Source: Chalciporus piperatus (taxonomy: Eukaryota; Basidiomycota; Agaricomycetes; Boletales; Boletaceae). Taken from it: a stretch of DNA of 64,000 bases. The notes beneath the pieces are model-generated. The model worked only from the letters and a program-made list of their open reading frames with translations. It had not been told where the DNA came from and searched no databases. Below are positions 35,152-46,488 of the stretch, in pieces. The DNA is taken from assembly GCA_038093975.1 (NCBI GenBank), contig JBBPTG010000045.1:62001-126000 (forward strand). Direction: 5' to 3'. Position numbers and translations under genes: made by a program. Numbering within the stretch: the stretch's first letter is position 1; every line of letters starts with the position of its first letter.

Positions 35152-36487
35152 ATGCCTACACAAGTCTACCATCTCCCGGATTTGCTGGCCTTGGTGTCTA
35201 CGCCAGCCATGGGATACCTCAATCCGAACTTGAAGCAATCTGACAAAGACTTCAATGACTGGATCAGGAAGACCGTCAGCCCGGCCTTTGCAGAGGTACG
35301 GATACCAGGATTAACAAGTTGTTCACCCTATGACTTGTGCGGCTAGGAAGTCTACAAGGCTCAGATTCCATATCTCAACGCCGCCATGTCACCACATGCC
35401 TCTTACCAGGAGTTGAAGACAGGCAATGAAATCGTTCTCTCAACGTTAATCCTGGAAGTCTTGACGTACGTTTCTTTCACTTCGTTCCACATCCGAGTCA
35501 TACATGCCAAGTAATTTTATAGCGACAATCGTTCGAGTGTGGAGTCTACCGCCGCTTCACAGGCATGGATGAATATCGTGCGAGGGAATGAAGATGTTCA
35601 AGGCTTTGATCATCCGCTCCTCCAAACGGTGCGCAAGTGAGTGAATCCACAGCCCTCATTACTTTGAATGGTCAACTCATTTTCGATGAAGCGAACTTGT
35701 TCCCTCCATCAAGGCAGCCATGGAGCCCTTTTTCTGGTCCCAGATCGTAACTGCATGTGAAGAGTACTCCTCGAACGTTGTCAACGAAGCATTCGATCGA
35801 GAAGCATATGCAAACAAGTCTCAAGTTCGCGATATCCCTGCGTACTTGGAGATGCGTCGCGGGGGGGCAGCTCTGCGCATGTGCTTTGTAAACCCACGGG
35901 CTTTTCAAAATATCCGCATCCCCGACGAACTCTTAGCCCATCCACTCATTCGAGAGATCGAGGATGCTTCAGCGGACATGAGCGTCCTCACGAATGCGAG
36001 TCGTGCATTTGACTTCTCATTCGAGTCTCACCTCTATCAACAGGATATCTATTCTTACAAGAAGGAATACGGTCGTGACGAATGTTTGAACAACCTCTTA
36101 ACCGTGCTGCAGAACGACCTGAAGACCGCTCATTTAACTTTCCAGGAGTGTATTGATTTTTCTGGGAAACTATGGGCAGAAGCTTTCAATCGTTTCGAGG
36201 CATGCAAAAGTAGGCTGCCCTCGTTCGGTTCTGAGGTGGACAAGCACGTCGCAGTGTATGTGGAAGTACTACTCGAACACGCTGTGGGGAACGTTGAGTG
36301 GAGTTTGTTCGTCCCCCGTTATCACACCTTTGATAGCGAGAGTGACCGGAAGAACAACATTTTGAGGTTGACCTTGGACGAGTCGGATATGGCACCTACA
36401 AACATTTCCTCTGAGCTTGATTCTCGCTCACATATTGACTTCTTCGATTGGTACTACTCTGCGCGTCGTCAATCACCACTACTGTGA
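35152..36487 (+). CDS. Sesquiterpene synthase (protoilludene-type clade), altered Asp motif
   Basis: Class I terpene cyclases ionise farnesyl diphosphate and cyclise it in the cytosol. ATG 35152: MPTQVYHLPDLLALVS. Exon 2 begins EVYKAQIPYLNAAMSPH. Exon 3 follows a gtacgt donor, then a gtgagt intron leads to NELVPSIKAAMEPFFWSQ. RDIPAYLEMRRGGAALRMCF precedes IPDELLAHPLIREIEDASAD. A 48-nt GC-AG intron (35996-36043) would join VLTN to DIYSYKKEY, giving a perfect NSE triad (N-D-x-x-S-x-x-x-E). The late conserved arginine-tyrosine (VPRYHTF) is present. In place of the usual DE-x-x-D aspartate motif the spliced frame reads EVLTDN, so the first acid is Glu and the second Val. The N-terminal WPWxR motif is also lost. 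Stop at 36485-36487. Activity is therefore uncertain. Function by family; product not predictable. Confidence 0.82.
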
Positions 36488-37390
36488 CTCGTCAAGTTTT
36501 AGACTCGTCACTGATTATGTAGAACCTAACACCGGGAGTACCGTATGGTTGGAATATTGTACATTACCTTGTGGACGAAAAATCAGGCGACTGAGTGAGC
36601 ACAATTTCCCTGCGCTCGAATGGGTTAGTATACTAAGGAACCAAGATGACTCTCAAAAGTCGAGCAACCCATGTGGGTTATCAACGGGAGAGTTCCCAAC
36701 CCAGATTCAGTCCATTACCTCGTCGCAATCACGAGTCGCAGAGTTTCTGGACGTCCACCCAATATAACACCCTTGCATCAATCACGATGATAAGCATGCC
36801 AAGACGTGGGCAGTTTTTTTTTTCGGGGACGAAACTCACGCACCTATCAACGATCGATCCCCTGACCTGAGCTTGGACGATTGTAGGCTCCTCTGAATTC
36901 CTTATCAGAATTGTGGTCGTAGAGTTCATTTTTGACGGACGAGAAGCTCCACCTTGTGTGCGTCAGGTAGGTGACGATGAGGTTCTTGTCCACTCACCTC
37001 TCTCAACGGCCCGGTTCATTGACACGAACGCCAGCCTAACCATAACAGCTACATTTTAATGGTAATGAAGAATGACCCAATGGCTGTGCTGGGAAACTGG
37101 GTAGCAGTGAGCATTTGAGCTATACTTACTTCCAGGTGTCTCTATACGCCCATGAGAGAACTCAACAGCTAACGCGTCCCCGTCCTGGGAATGCCCGTGT
37201 TTTCCCCCGCCCATCTTGAGCAATGCAGGTCCTTTCAGAGGGCTTTGGACCTGGAGGCTCTCACCGACTCGGATGTTACGACAACATATAAAAGTCCATG
37301 TGCTCAAGCGTGTCACGCCTATCTTCATACTACTAGTATCCCCAACGAGTTCCGAGGAAACGTCAATGAAGTAAGTAAAGTCTCGATGTA
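36488..37390. other. Intergenic region terpene synthase/P450-C (convergent)
   Basis: Holds direct repeat blocks R2 and R3 contiguous with each other and then the duplication arm at 37361. 36488-36990 shows nothing recognisable. Confidence 0.5.
36991..37363 (+). repeat. Direct repeats R2+R3, copy 1
   Basis: R2 (36991-37100) matches 41508-41635; R3 (37101-37363) matches 42155-42425. R2 shares CATAACAGCTACATTTTAAT and R3 shares GCAGTGAGCATTTGAGCTAT. R3 includes catataaaagtcc, a TATA-like box. The two blocks abut here but are separated by about 520 bp in the second copy. Confidence 0.75.
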
Positions 37391-40115
37391 TTACAGCAAG
37401 CTTGCAGCGATCAACTGCTCGAGCTTCGCGGCGTCCATTCCCTCAGTCCTCGGGGTTATACTGCAGGGAAATGGAAGGGGGTGCCTGTGCATATCATTCG
37501 GATAGACAAGACATTCAGTCACGCCAGCCTGACAGCACGGAAAGGAGACCTACACCACGAGACCGCTCGTGAACTTGGGCTCAACCGGCACTTCCCGCCC
37601 ATGCTCGTCCTTGGGCTTGGACAATTTGAACGCGGCCAGGATCATGGCAACCGCGGACCACACGGCCGTATCCGCAAAGTATCTACCCACGCAGATGCGA
37701 CGGCCAAACCCAAACGTAATGTTCTGCGTGTCGTCCGGCTTGAGCGTGCCATCGGCGTTGAGGAACCGCTCCGGAAGGAACTCGAAGGGCTTGGGATATT
37801 TGGCTTCGTTGTGTGCCATAGCCCTGGGGGAACGATTGCATTGTGTTAGTGCGGGCTGTAGAGCGGAGGGACAGGGCCTACCAAAGATTCGACACGATGA
37901 GAGCACCTGCTTTATATCAGCTTGCGCCAGCGGAACGATCAGACTGGTCAAACTCACCCTTCGGGATGTGATATCCCTCATAAACGTCTGCATCGACTGC
38001 AACATGCGGGATAGCTACGTTCAAGGAGGTGCTGTCACGTCGCAGGTACTACGAAGGGAAGACCTTGACTCACATAAAGGACCAACAGGATTGTACCTTG
38101 CCGCTTCGCGCAATAAAGCATCAATGTAGGGTAACGAAGGACGATCCCGAAGGCTTGGTAGCCTGTCCCTCCCAACGACGGCGTCGATCTGCGCTTGTGC
38201 CTTCTCCTGGGCCCCAGGAAACATCACCATAATGAGGAAGACTGTCGCGATCGCTGAATTCGACTTATGTTACGATTGACGTCAATCATAGCCCCGTGAA
38301 ACGTAGTGTTAACCCACCGTCTCTGATGCAGCTAGAAGAGGTTGTCAGTGAAGGGAGAACCAGATCGTGCTCCAAAGACTGACCCATGAATGCTGTCGCG
38401 GCAGCCTCTTTAAGTCCTCGCATCCATTCCGAATCTGCAGGGATACCTTGTTCCTCTGCCTTCCGAAGGGCATCGGATACCATGCTCGAGTTTGCACTTC
38501 CAGACTTCTGGATATCTCGATAAGCGTTATAGTCATGACACATGCGATTGTATGTACCATCTTCTCCAATGTGTGGTTGAACGGGATTTCTACACAATCC
38601 TTGGCCCAAACCCTCGAATAGGCTGCAGTCTTTTTGAACGACATCCCAGGAAACCAGCAGGGAAGAGATAGAACTATGCCCAACTTGTCTGTAATTTGAC
38701 GGGTTGAAAATGGAGGTTTACTTACTTCCAGGAAAGGCTCCAATGATGATGGATATGTCAGGCCTTAGTGCATCGAGTGCCACATTGATCACCTTCTCGA
38801 CGATGTCCACCATCTTGTCCTTACGAGACACGGGATCATACTCATATACCGCATTCATGACTATTGATGCTGTATACCTGTCAAACGCAACGTTCGTCGA
38901 CATCCTTGCATCGGTTGTGTAGACGTACTCGAAGATGTGCTCCGAGAAATGGCTTGGCCCGTCCAGCAGCCGTCGCAGAAGTTGGAATGACTTTTGCTGT
39001 TGCAAGGGTGCGAATCTTGCAATGGACTCTGCTCGGAAGGCCTGATGGAAGAAACGTCTGTGGAGTCGCCAGCGATCACCATAGGGCAGAAGGACTGAGT
39101 TGAACTCCATTCCGAACCTTGAACCGAGTCAGACATACTGCGAATGCAGCGTCGACCAGATCCTTTGACTTACAACTCATTCGTGACCAGGAATGGTCTG
39201 TCGGAGAAATTCCTTGAGCGGTATTCGAGAAGGTCTTTCGCGATTTTCTCCGAGCTGACAATGATGATGTCCTTCCCCAACAGTTGAGTATACATCAGAT
39301 CGCCTACAGTTCGTGATCGTTAGCATATTGGCATGAAGAGGCTCTAACACTGCGTACCGTATGTTTTGGCCCATTGGGCGTATGTCAACCATGGTGCTTC
39401 AGTGTTGACGCCAATCACGTTACCCACGAAAGGCAGCCCGGGTGGACCTGGAGGCAGAGGACAAGGTGACTCGCGTTTAGAGAACTGTCGTCGCACGAGA
39501 TCGAGTACCAGCACACTGCCCAGCACTATGGCACATGGACCTGCCCAGGAGGTTGACATTGTTGGGATCCAACGAGTTCGACAGGTTTCACATTGACATT
39601 GACAAGTACCTTGTCGATATTGCGTCCGTTTCCCACACACTGACATGTATAGGAGCCTTTGTACGTCCACATTGTTCTGAATCTTTCCTAGGCTACTGCC
39701 ACAATCGGAGGCCATCCTGGGTTCTGACCCACCACCCTTGAGTCAAAACCTTTAACTAGTGAGCAAAATAAGCTGGAAGAAGAAGAAAGCACTCACAGAT
39801 CGTACTCAGCGTGGTCGGAAACTCATTAAAACTTTGGCAAAGCTGAGCGCTGAGCCACAATGGCACCACCTTCAGTAAGTCAGTGACTGCAGGGCCAATA
39901 TGTCGCCAAGCGAACATCCTTAGGTTACGCGGGCCTGCCTGTGGCGGGTTTGGGCCTGAAATCATTGAACAAGAGCCCCGGACAACTTGAACTGTGTGCG
40001 GGAGTCAGGGTTCAGCCTCGTCTCGACCAACCCTACAGGAATTCTTGACATAAACTCAACCCTGGACTTCCATTGCTTCCGAAGTGGCGCAACGGTGACC
40101 TGACCTCAACGACGC
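37361..40115 (-). repeat. Inverted duplication arm 2 (P450-C and promoter)
   Basis: Reverse complement of 20265-23047 (see arm 1). Its 3' limit (37361) coincides with the end of repeat R3 and its 5' limit (about 40115) with the start of a terpene synthase pseudogene, so both breakpoints touch terpene-locus sequence. Confidence 0.88.
37391..39559 (-). CDS. Cytochrome P450-C (OrdA-like), intact copy of P450-A
   Basis: Near-identical twin of P450-A. ATG 39559: MSTSWAGPCAIVLGSVLVLD. Hinge PLPPGPPGLPFVGN, C helix GDRWRLHRRFFHQAFR, I-helix microexon at 38318-38331 (AASET), K helix LLREAARYNPVGPLS, ERF (FEFLPERFLNADG), heme loop FGFGRRICVGRYFAD. The last exon reads VHPLPFPCSITPRTEG and ends EQLIAASLL, stop 37391-37393. 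The donor after GPL is CCTTTAT|gtgagt, which restores frame to SIPHVAVDADVYEGYHIPKG, so this copy is open throughout. Differences from A are scattered substitutions (for example D to E in NAVYEYDP) and a 5-nt indel inside an intron. Convergent with the terpene synthase, which it would serve if this is one pathway. Confidence 0.9.
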
Positions 40116-40119
40116 TCAT
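39560..40119. promoter_or_regulatory. P450-C promoter region (duplicated)
   Basis: Upstream of P450-C and homologous, inverted, to 20265-20839. The high similarity of the two 5' regions suggests both copies respond to the same regulators, unless the changes matter. No motif was assigned. Confidence 0.45.
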
Positions 40120-40550
40120 TCTCAGACCCGATACTGCAGTCGAAGCAGTTACTTTGACCAATGTGAGTAATGAGCTTTTAGTGATTTTCCGCTCACATCT
40201 CAGGGGCTCATCATTCCGATCTCAGGACATTTACTCTTTCAAGAAGGAATATTTGGAAGACAGAGCTTCACGCAATATTATAACAGCCATCAAGAATGAT
40301 CCAAAGACTTCGCGTCTTGATCTGGCGGAGAGGAAGTATTTCCACAAGCCTTCGGCCGTGTCAAGGCATGCAGGAAAAATCTCCCCTTGTTCGACCAGGA
40401 CCTAGATCAGCAAATAACATCATATGTGGACGGTTTGCTCGATTGTATCGTCGGCACTGAACGGAGTATGATTACCCCCCGCTACAGCGCGTTTTTCAAT
40501 GACATTGATAGGAAGGATAACATCCTGAGGCTAGGCAACCCCGCACCATG
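40120..40550 (+). pseudogene. Terpene synthase C-terminal pseudogene
   Basis: A gtgagt...ctcag intron joins LTN to DIYSFKKEYLEDRASRNIIT, the NSE motif. Then NDPKTSRLDLAERKYF; a frameshift follows, and the next frame gives GRVKACRKNLPLFDQD, SYVDGLLDCIVGTERSMI, TPRYSAFFNDIDRKDNILRL and stop. This parallels the last 150 residues of the synthase at 35152, but the N-terminal two thirds are missing. It lies against the 5' end of duplication arm 2. Confidence 0.75.
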
Positions 40551-41174
40551 AGAGTCCAGTGTTTGTGACCAGCAGGGTTGTTGGTCATACCGCTGATAAA
40601 TTTTCTCGGTTACTCCTTCGTACGTCGCGCATTCCACTAGAAAACCTGCGGCCCGTAGAGTCTTCTGCAATTATAGGTTCCTATGTTTGTCGTCTCCGAG
40701 CCTAACCGTGGGTCTCTATGTTCGACACCTCGCCTTCCGCCTGCGATATCGCCAAATTAAAGTGATCGACGATAGGCGGGCCACCCTCACTCCATTTTGT
40801 TGTGATCCTTCAACTCTTTGGTCTACCTGCGGGGGACTAGCAGGGCGCTTTCTAGCTAGCTAGCCATCTCGAAACATTATCAACTATCCCGTTCGTCTGA
40901 GTGTCTCCAGCAGATGAGTCCTGCTGCGCTTCCAAATTTTCCAACTTTCGTGTCTATGAAGTATTTTGTCGCTGAGTATTCACTATCCCGTCACTTTTGT
41001 TACTCACTATATTTACAGACTTGATTCATTGAGATCCGAGTCCGAGCTATATAGCGACTAGCGAGTGGTGGTCTGCCAAAGTCACCAAAGAACTTGAATA
41101 CTTCCCACATGTCACTGTCAGAGAACGCAGGATGCATTGCTAGGTAAGTAGACACTTTAAATTACTACGTTTTA
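40551..41174. other. Non-coding spacer
   Basis: No coding signal or repeat seen. Confidence 0.4.
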
Positions 41175-41635
41175 GGTATATAAAAAATGGTCGTTCGTCA
41201 GGCTGACATGCATTTTTCAGAAATTGTCAGACAGCACGGAAGGCAGTCGCCTGGAAACACCCTGGATTGCCTGAGCCTGCCTGAACGTTGAACCATCTGA
41301 CTCGACGTCAAAAGCTGACTGCGGTATGGAATTGCAACTTATTAGATTAGCACTAAGTAGTGCTTACCTGTGCGAGTGATGCGGTGGTGATCGCACCGAT
41401 GATCAATTGACCGAGATTGATCGTCTCCGGTCCAAGTCCGACGTAATGCCAAACACGATGAGGGAAGAAGCTTGCTTCTTGTCCCCGAAGACCCTTCGGG
41501 TTGACATCACTCACCTCTCTCAACAGCCCGGTTTATTTACGCGAACGTCAGCCTAACCATAACAGCTACATTTTAATGGTAATGAAGAATGACCCAATAG
41601 CTACAGGACCGGTTTGACTATGCTGGGGAAACTTT
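41175..41635 (+). repeat. Direct repeats R1+R2, copy 2
   Basis: R1' (41175-41461) and R2' (41508-41635) match 34421-34672 and 36991-37100 in the same order and orientation. In copy 1 these blocks flank the intact terpene synthase; here almost nothing lies between them. Confidence 0.75.
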
Positions 41636-41712
41636 AGGCAAAATTCCTCGACCGTTTCGAGAGGTGCGGGAAGAAGCTATCTTCCTTCAATTACGATCAA
41701 GATCACATCCTG
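41632..41712 (+). pseudogene. Terpene synthase fragment
   Basis: Reads AKFLDRFERCGKKLSSFNYD, then QDHIL and stop, matching the AFNRFEACKSRLPSFGSE segment of the intact synthase. Only about 25 residues survive. Confidence 0.5.
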
Positions 41713-42154
41713 TAGTAGTTCCACTGGCTTTGATTTCCCTGCTGATCCCTCCTCTTGGGAATTTCCTTGAGCTCGTATGTAGCTGGTTCTATTCGTTGCG
41801 CTGTGCTAAGTTCAGTATTTGATGTTCCTCATCGCGGCACAGCCGAATTTACAGCAATCGGCAATGACCAGGCCGTCGTATGTTGACTCTTTGCATACTG
41901 AGTGCCATTTCCCAGGATGTCCGAGTCTCTGGCAGATATGTCCCCGACTGCGCTACCTCGCTCCACAGATCAGCTTTGGGAAATTCAAATCATAAATACC
42001 TCAAGGCCTCAATGCTGATCCGGGTCCTCATCTACCATTGGTGATTAGCCGGCGGCCAATTGGGTGCCTGCGCCTGGAACTTTGAAGGCCTCGTCTATTA
42101 GATTGGTGAGCAACGTATGGTGTTTTGAGCTATTAGGGATTCGGAAGTCCAGCG

Positions 42155-42425
42155 TGGGTGGCAGTGAGCATTTGAGCTATGCTTCCAGGTGTCCATGCGC
42201 CCATGAGAGAACTCAACAACTAACGCGTCCAAAGAATGTCGCCGTCTTGGGAATGCCCGTGTTTCCTCCTCCCCATCTTGAACAATGCGCGTCCTTCCAG
42301 AGGGCCTTGGACCTGGAGGCTCTCACCAATGTTACGACAACATATAAAAGTCCATGTGCTCAAGTGTGTTACGCCTATCTTCTTCGCTGCACATCATACT
42401 ATCCTCAACGAGTTCCGAGGAAACG
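42155..42425 (+). repeat. Direct repeat R3, copy 2
   Basis: Matches 37101-37363, including AGTGAGCATTTGAGCTAT, GGACCTGGAGGCTCTCACC, the TATA-like catataaaagtcc and GAGTTCCGAGGAAACG at the end. Confidence 0.75.
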
Positions 42426-43412
42426 TTTGAATCATGATCCGTGCGCTGCCTGGTTGTTCAGTTGGCATGGTTGCTTAGTCACGCACCTGCTCCATCAAGG
42501 TAACTGAATACTTTGTATCGCGCTCGTAGACCAAAGGTTTCGCGGCGCAAATTGTCGCATTTCATTGGTTGTAAATGCCAAGCGTCAATCAAAACCCGTT
42601 TTGCTTAGAAGGAGTCCGATATCTCTGGAACATAGCCTGGACGCGACTTCATTCCGAGTAATCAGTTCCTGAAATGCGTGTTACATATTATCGGCGACGT
42701 TGCTGGCCGGTCATTGACATGGCTCCACCTGAATTTGATATTCGTGCTAGTTGGGTTTTGCTTTGCATTTGGGGCAAGTTAGTATGATAGAGCTTGTCAG
42801 ACTGAGACAAGGTTGAGAACTTGCAACTGATTTGCACCCGGCTAGCTCGTGACACGGTCCGTCGTGGAGCCCTCGAGGATCGGGGATATTTATGCTGAAC
42901 TTGGTGCCATCACGGGGCCAGGCCGATATGAGCGCTGCGCACAGCGGGTCGCGATGGTCAAAGTGTTTTTTTGGTAGTTCACTGCGATTAGAGGACTACT
43001 TACATACATGCTGTGACATCAGAGGCTTGTTCGGTTGCACTCATTGCGACGTGCAGCTGATTGGACATCAAAAGACGAGGACCCTATGTTACAAGTTTAG
43101 AACAGAAAGTCATAATCGAGCCCTGCTTCGACTCGGACTCCCCACCCGTTTCTCTGGGAGCAAACCCACCCATGACTTGCGTTTTTCGGCTTGCTCGGGA
43201 ACCTGCTCACTGCTACTGGACCGCTATCTGTCTCCGAACGTGACATTGACAAGGCCCGTCCAATCCACATTGTGAGCTGACATGCCGCCTCTGAGAACTC
43301 ACCGCATCGGAAATTGACTAGACTAGTCTCGGCTCCTCGAAAACGTGTTGGACAGGTTTCAGATAGCGCTCGATCCCTTGCATCCTTCTTTCCTTTCATT
43401 TCGACCACCACA
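42426..43412. other. Intergenic region before PH-domain gene
   Basis: About 1 kb without supported ORFs. Its right end should contain the promoter of the PH-domain gene. Confidence 0.4.
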
Positions 43413-46400
43413 ATGGAACACCCATCCAGTGAGCCAACAGCGTTGCGCTCGCCGCCATTACAGGTATGATCCCGTTCATTGCATCTTTCAGTCCAGTTTG
43501 TAATTCAACTACTTTGTCTGTCTGCCTTGCTATCGTCAGGCTCGCGCTATCCTCTTTCTCAAGAAGCTGGGGTTGCGAACACGAGGACACAAGAAGAAGT
43601 CGAGAGAGACAATGATGTCTCCCGTCACAATACCTACTCATGACTACCAACGCGCACATTCATCCATGGACCTCCTCCGTAAGCCAGTCATATCTCGTCT
43701 CATCGGCTTTAGGGCCGAGGATGGCCCTAACCCAGTTATCGACGCCGACGACTCCTCACAAGACGCTTCCACGAGCGGTAACTCGCCCGTACTCCGACAT
43801 AGACGACACTCTGCTTGGGAGTCATTACCCACCTCTCCCGTTGATTCTGCCTTTGCAGGACGCGGAGCTACGCCATTGTTTTGTAGAGAACAGGCTGGCA
43901 CTAAAGTACGAGATGATGATCTCGGGAACGCGCTCGCGCCGGCCCCTTTGTTATTACGACCCAATCATTCCCTCGACGTCGTCCTACAACCACCACCCCG
44001 ATCCTCCAATTCCACATCCGAATCATTATCATTGTCAAGTCCCAAACTCGCCCCACAGATTGTTCTCCCCCCTGAATCCAGACCCGGGGAAGAACCCGAC
44101 CCTGTACGTGAACCCACGACGCAAGAAGACGTCCATAGAGACGACGATACTCCACGACCTTCGGGGAATACCTTTTTCCATAATGACGACCCTATGACGA
44201 CACCATCGACCGTCCCATCACCGTCGATACCTTCCGAGTCAACTTCTCTTTCTCTTTTAGAATCCCAGTCTCGACTCGCTCCAGAAGCGTCTACTTCAGA
44301 GACCGTGCTCGAACCACCCGCTTTGACACATCATCCGAGTACTTCACAACCACCCCCGTTTCGCATGACGACGGAACGTGGACTGAGACTGTCGCCTTCT
44401 ATTATATTTCGACATCCTATGCCGATACTCAATCTCCCTGCGTTGCCTCCACCTGCTCCTACACCGATTGTGACCCCGTGGACGAAGATACCGTTGAGGA
44501 GTATGCCTTTGTTGTCTAGACATGGGCGTCGTAACACCGACGTGGAAACTGATCACGAGAATGCGACGCTTGGGGATTCAGACGAAGACGATGAAGAGGA
44601 AGGGGATGGGGATAGGGACGATGAAGTGGAGCAAGTCGATGGTTTGAGCGTCCATCAAAGTGACGACGAAAACGATGAACCCCCCAGCGCTGGTCCGTCT
44701 GTGCTTCAAGGTTTCAAGGCCGCGCAGAAACGGCGCATGAGGGAGGACTCTGACTCTCCCATCGCGAGTCCCATCACACCCGCGTCTCCACAGAGCAACT
44801 TTTCGGGTTCGAACCTCGCCGAGTATTTCTGCTCCAAGACGTATACGAAGACGATTCAGATGTCGCCAGGACAAGATGTTTCGCCTTCGACGCTGCATCC
44901 TTTCTCCCCCAGTACACCCTGTGTTGAAGATATTCATTTGCGGCATACGTTGAACCTTGACCTTCCGACACCCGGAGCTCGGCTGGAGAGTAAGCCGAGC
45001 CTGTACCGCGTTGCTTCTCGGAGTATGATCAACCTCGGTTCGACTTGTCGAGCTGAACGTGGTCTGCACCGTATGAAATCCCGGGATACAGTCCGGACCA
45101 ATGCACCGTCTGTCACCGGAAACACTGCCGAGAGCAATGGGGATTCGGACGAAAGCGAGACGGAAGTGATTGGACGTCTCCTCAGACGCACATCAATGCC
45201 TAGCTTCCACCCCACTTCGGATCCTCCACCATACCCTACGTTCAATCCTCGAACGAAGGAACACCGTGTCTCGCCTCGGGAGGATGAAGGGCAAGAACGA
45301 CTCCCGCCGTATAGCAACTCCCTTTATCTCCTGGCGATTATGCCTCGAAAGATGGAGTTCAGTTCTCCTGGCGTACAAGCGAAGGACCGCAAGTGGAGAC
45401 GTGTCGTATGCGAGTTCGAAGGGACTACCTTCCGTGTGTACAAGTGTCCACCTGGCGCGAGTGGTGTGGGCGTTCTCGGAAATTGGTGGGAGAAACGTGT
45501 GGGTGTTGGTGACGCAGCTTCGCCTGCCACCAGCGTTCCTCGACCGCGGAAGAGGGAAGAACAATTCGAAGAGCCGTCGAAACTGGGAATGGATCGGCCT
45601 CCTCTGACGCCGGCGCCGATACCGTCTTCGTCACGCTCGATGCCTATTCCTCCCGTCGCGAGACAGACGAGACCACGGAGCGAGTCTCCGTCGTCGATGG
45701 CGACGCCGTCTGCGGTGACGACGACCACTCCAAGGTCGGGGAAGCGCATGTCAGGTGCCAGCTTTTTTTCACCCTTTCGAAGTTCGAGCACCACTCAATC
45801 CGATTCGAGGGGTGGCGTTGAAACTCCCAGTCGTCCTGCTTCTCGTGCACTCGAGCTATTGCCCGTCGACATCCAAGGCAGTCGTTCTTCCTTATCCGCG
45901 GACTCGCATGGGCCCAACGGCCGCACGACGCCGGTGGCTCAACCATCGCCTCTTCCACAACCACGTTCTGCTTCTCGACTGAGCTTCTTACCAGGGGCAA
46001 GTAGCCGATTACAGTGGCGCACCGGGGAGATTCCCAAACCTCACAAGTCGGATCTGATACGAGCATATACCCTCCAACACGCGGAGAGTGGATTGGGTAA
46101 CGATTATCGAAAGAGGAAGAACGTGATTAGGGTGCGGTTAGAAGGGGAGCAGTTTTTGTTGCAAGCACCCGATGTGCCTTCGGTGGTCGAGTGGATCGAG
46201 GTACGGTGTTTGCTGCGTTGGGGGTACTAGGTGGCGCTGATGAATGAATATTTTGCCCTTTCGATTCGTGTAGGGACTCCATGCTGGAACTAACATCGCT
46301 TTGGACCTCGATCAACGGTCGATGCCAAGAGGGCCCATGTTTCCGAGGTGGGTCTTGTCTTATGTTTGGGGTTCCTCTTGAGACCGCTTACGCTGAGACT

Positions 46401-46488
46401 TAGGAGGCGGCGGCGCCGTGCGCGTCGTGCACAGGTCGAGGATTCGGGGCAGCAGGCTGAATCGGTTGCACCTCACCGACTGGCGTGA
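43413..46488 (+). CDS. PH-domain protein with long disordered N-terminus
   Basis: ATG 43413 gives MEHPSSEPTALRSPPLQ. An intron (donor gtatga near 43467, acceptor cgtcag near 43540) joins ARAILFLKKLGLRTRGHKKK. About 580 residues of Ser/Pro/Thr/Glu-rich sequence follow, with an acidic run around 44580-44690. The PH fold begins LYLLAIMPRKMEFSSPGVQA, RKWRRVVCEFEGTTFRVYK, is split by a low-complexity loop of some 200 residues, and ends VIRVRLEGEQFLLQAPDVPS, VVEWIEGLHAGTNIALDLD (W in the last helix). Two 3' introns lead to a polybasic RRRRRRARRA, stop at 46486-46488. PH domains bind phosphoinositides; the basic tail would favour membranes. A signalling scaffold is inference. Confidence 0.85.

Noticed and set aside
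38286..39136. Several overlapping minus- and plus-strand ORFs in P450-C
   Set aside because: All explained by the exons and read-through introns of the P450; the same shadows recur in P450-A.
34421..42425. R1-R3 repeats as a transposon
   Set aside because: No terminal inverted repeats, transposase or target duplications were found; simple local duplication explains them better.
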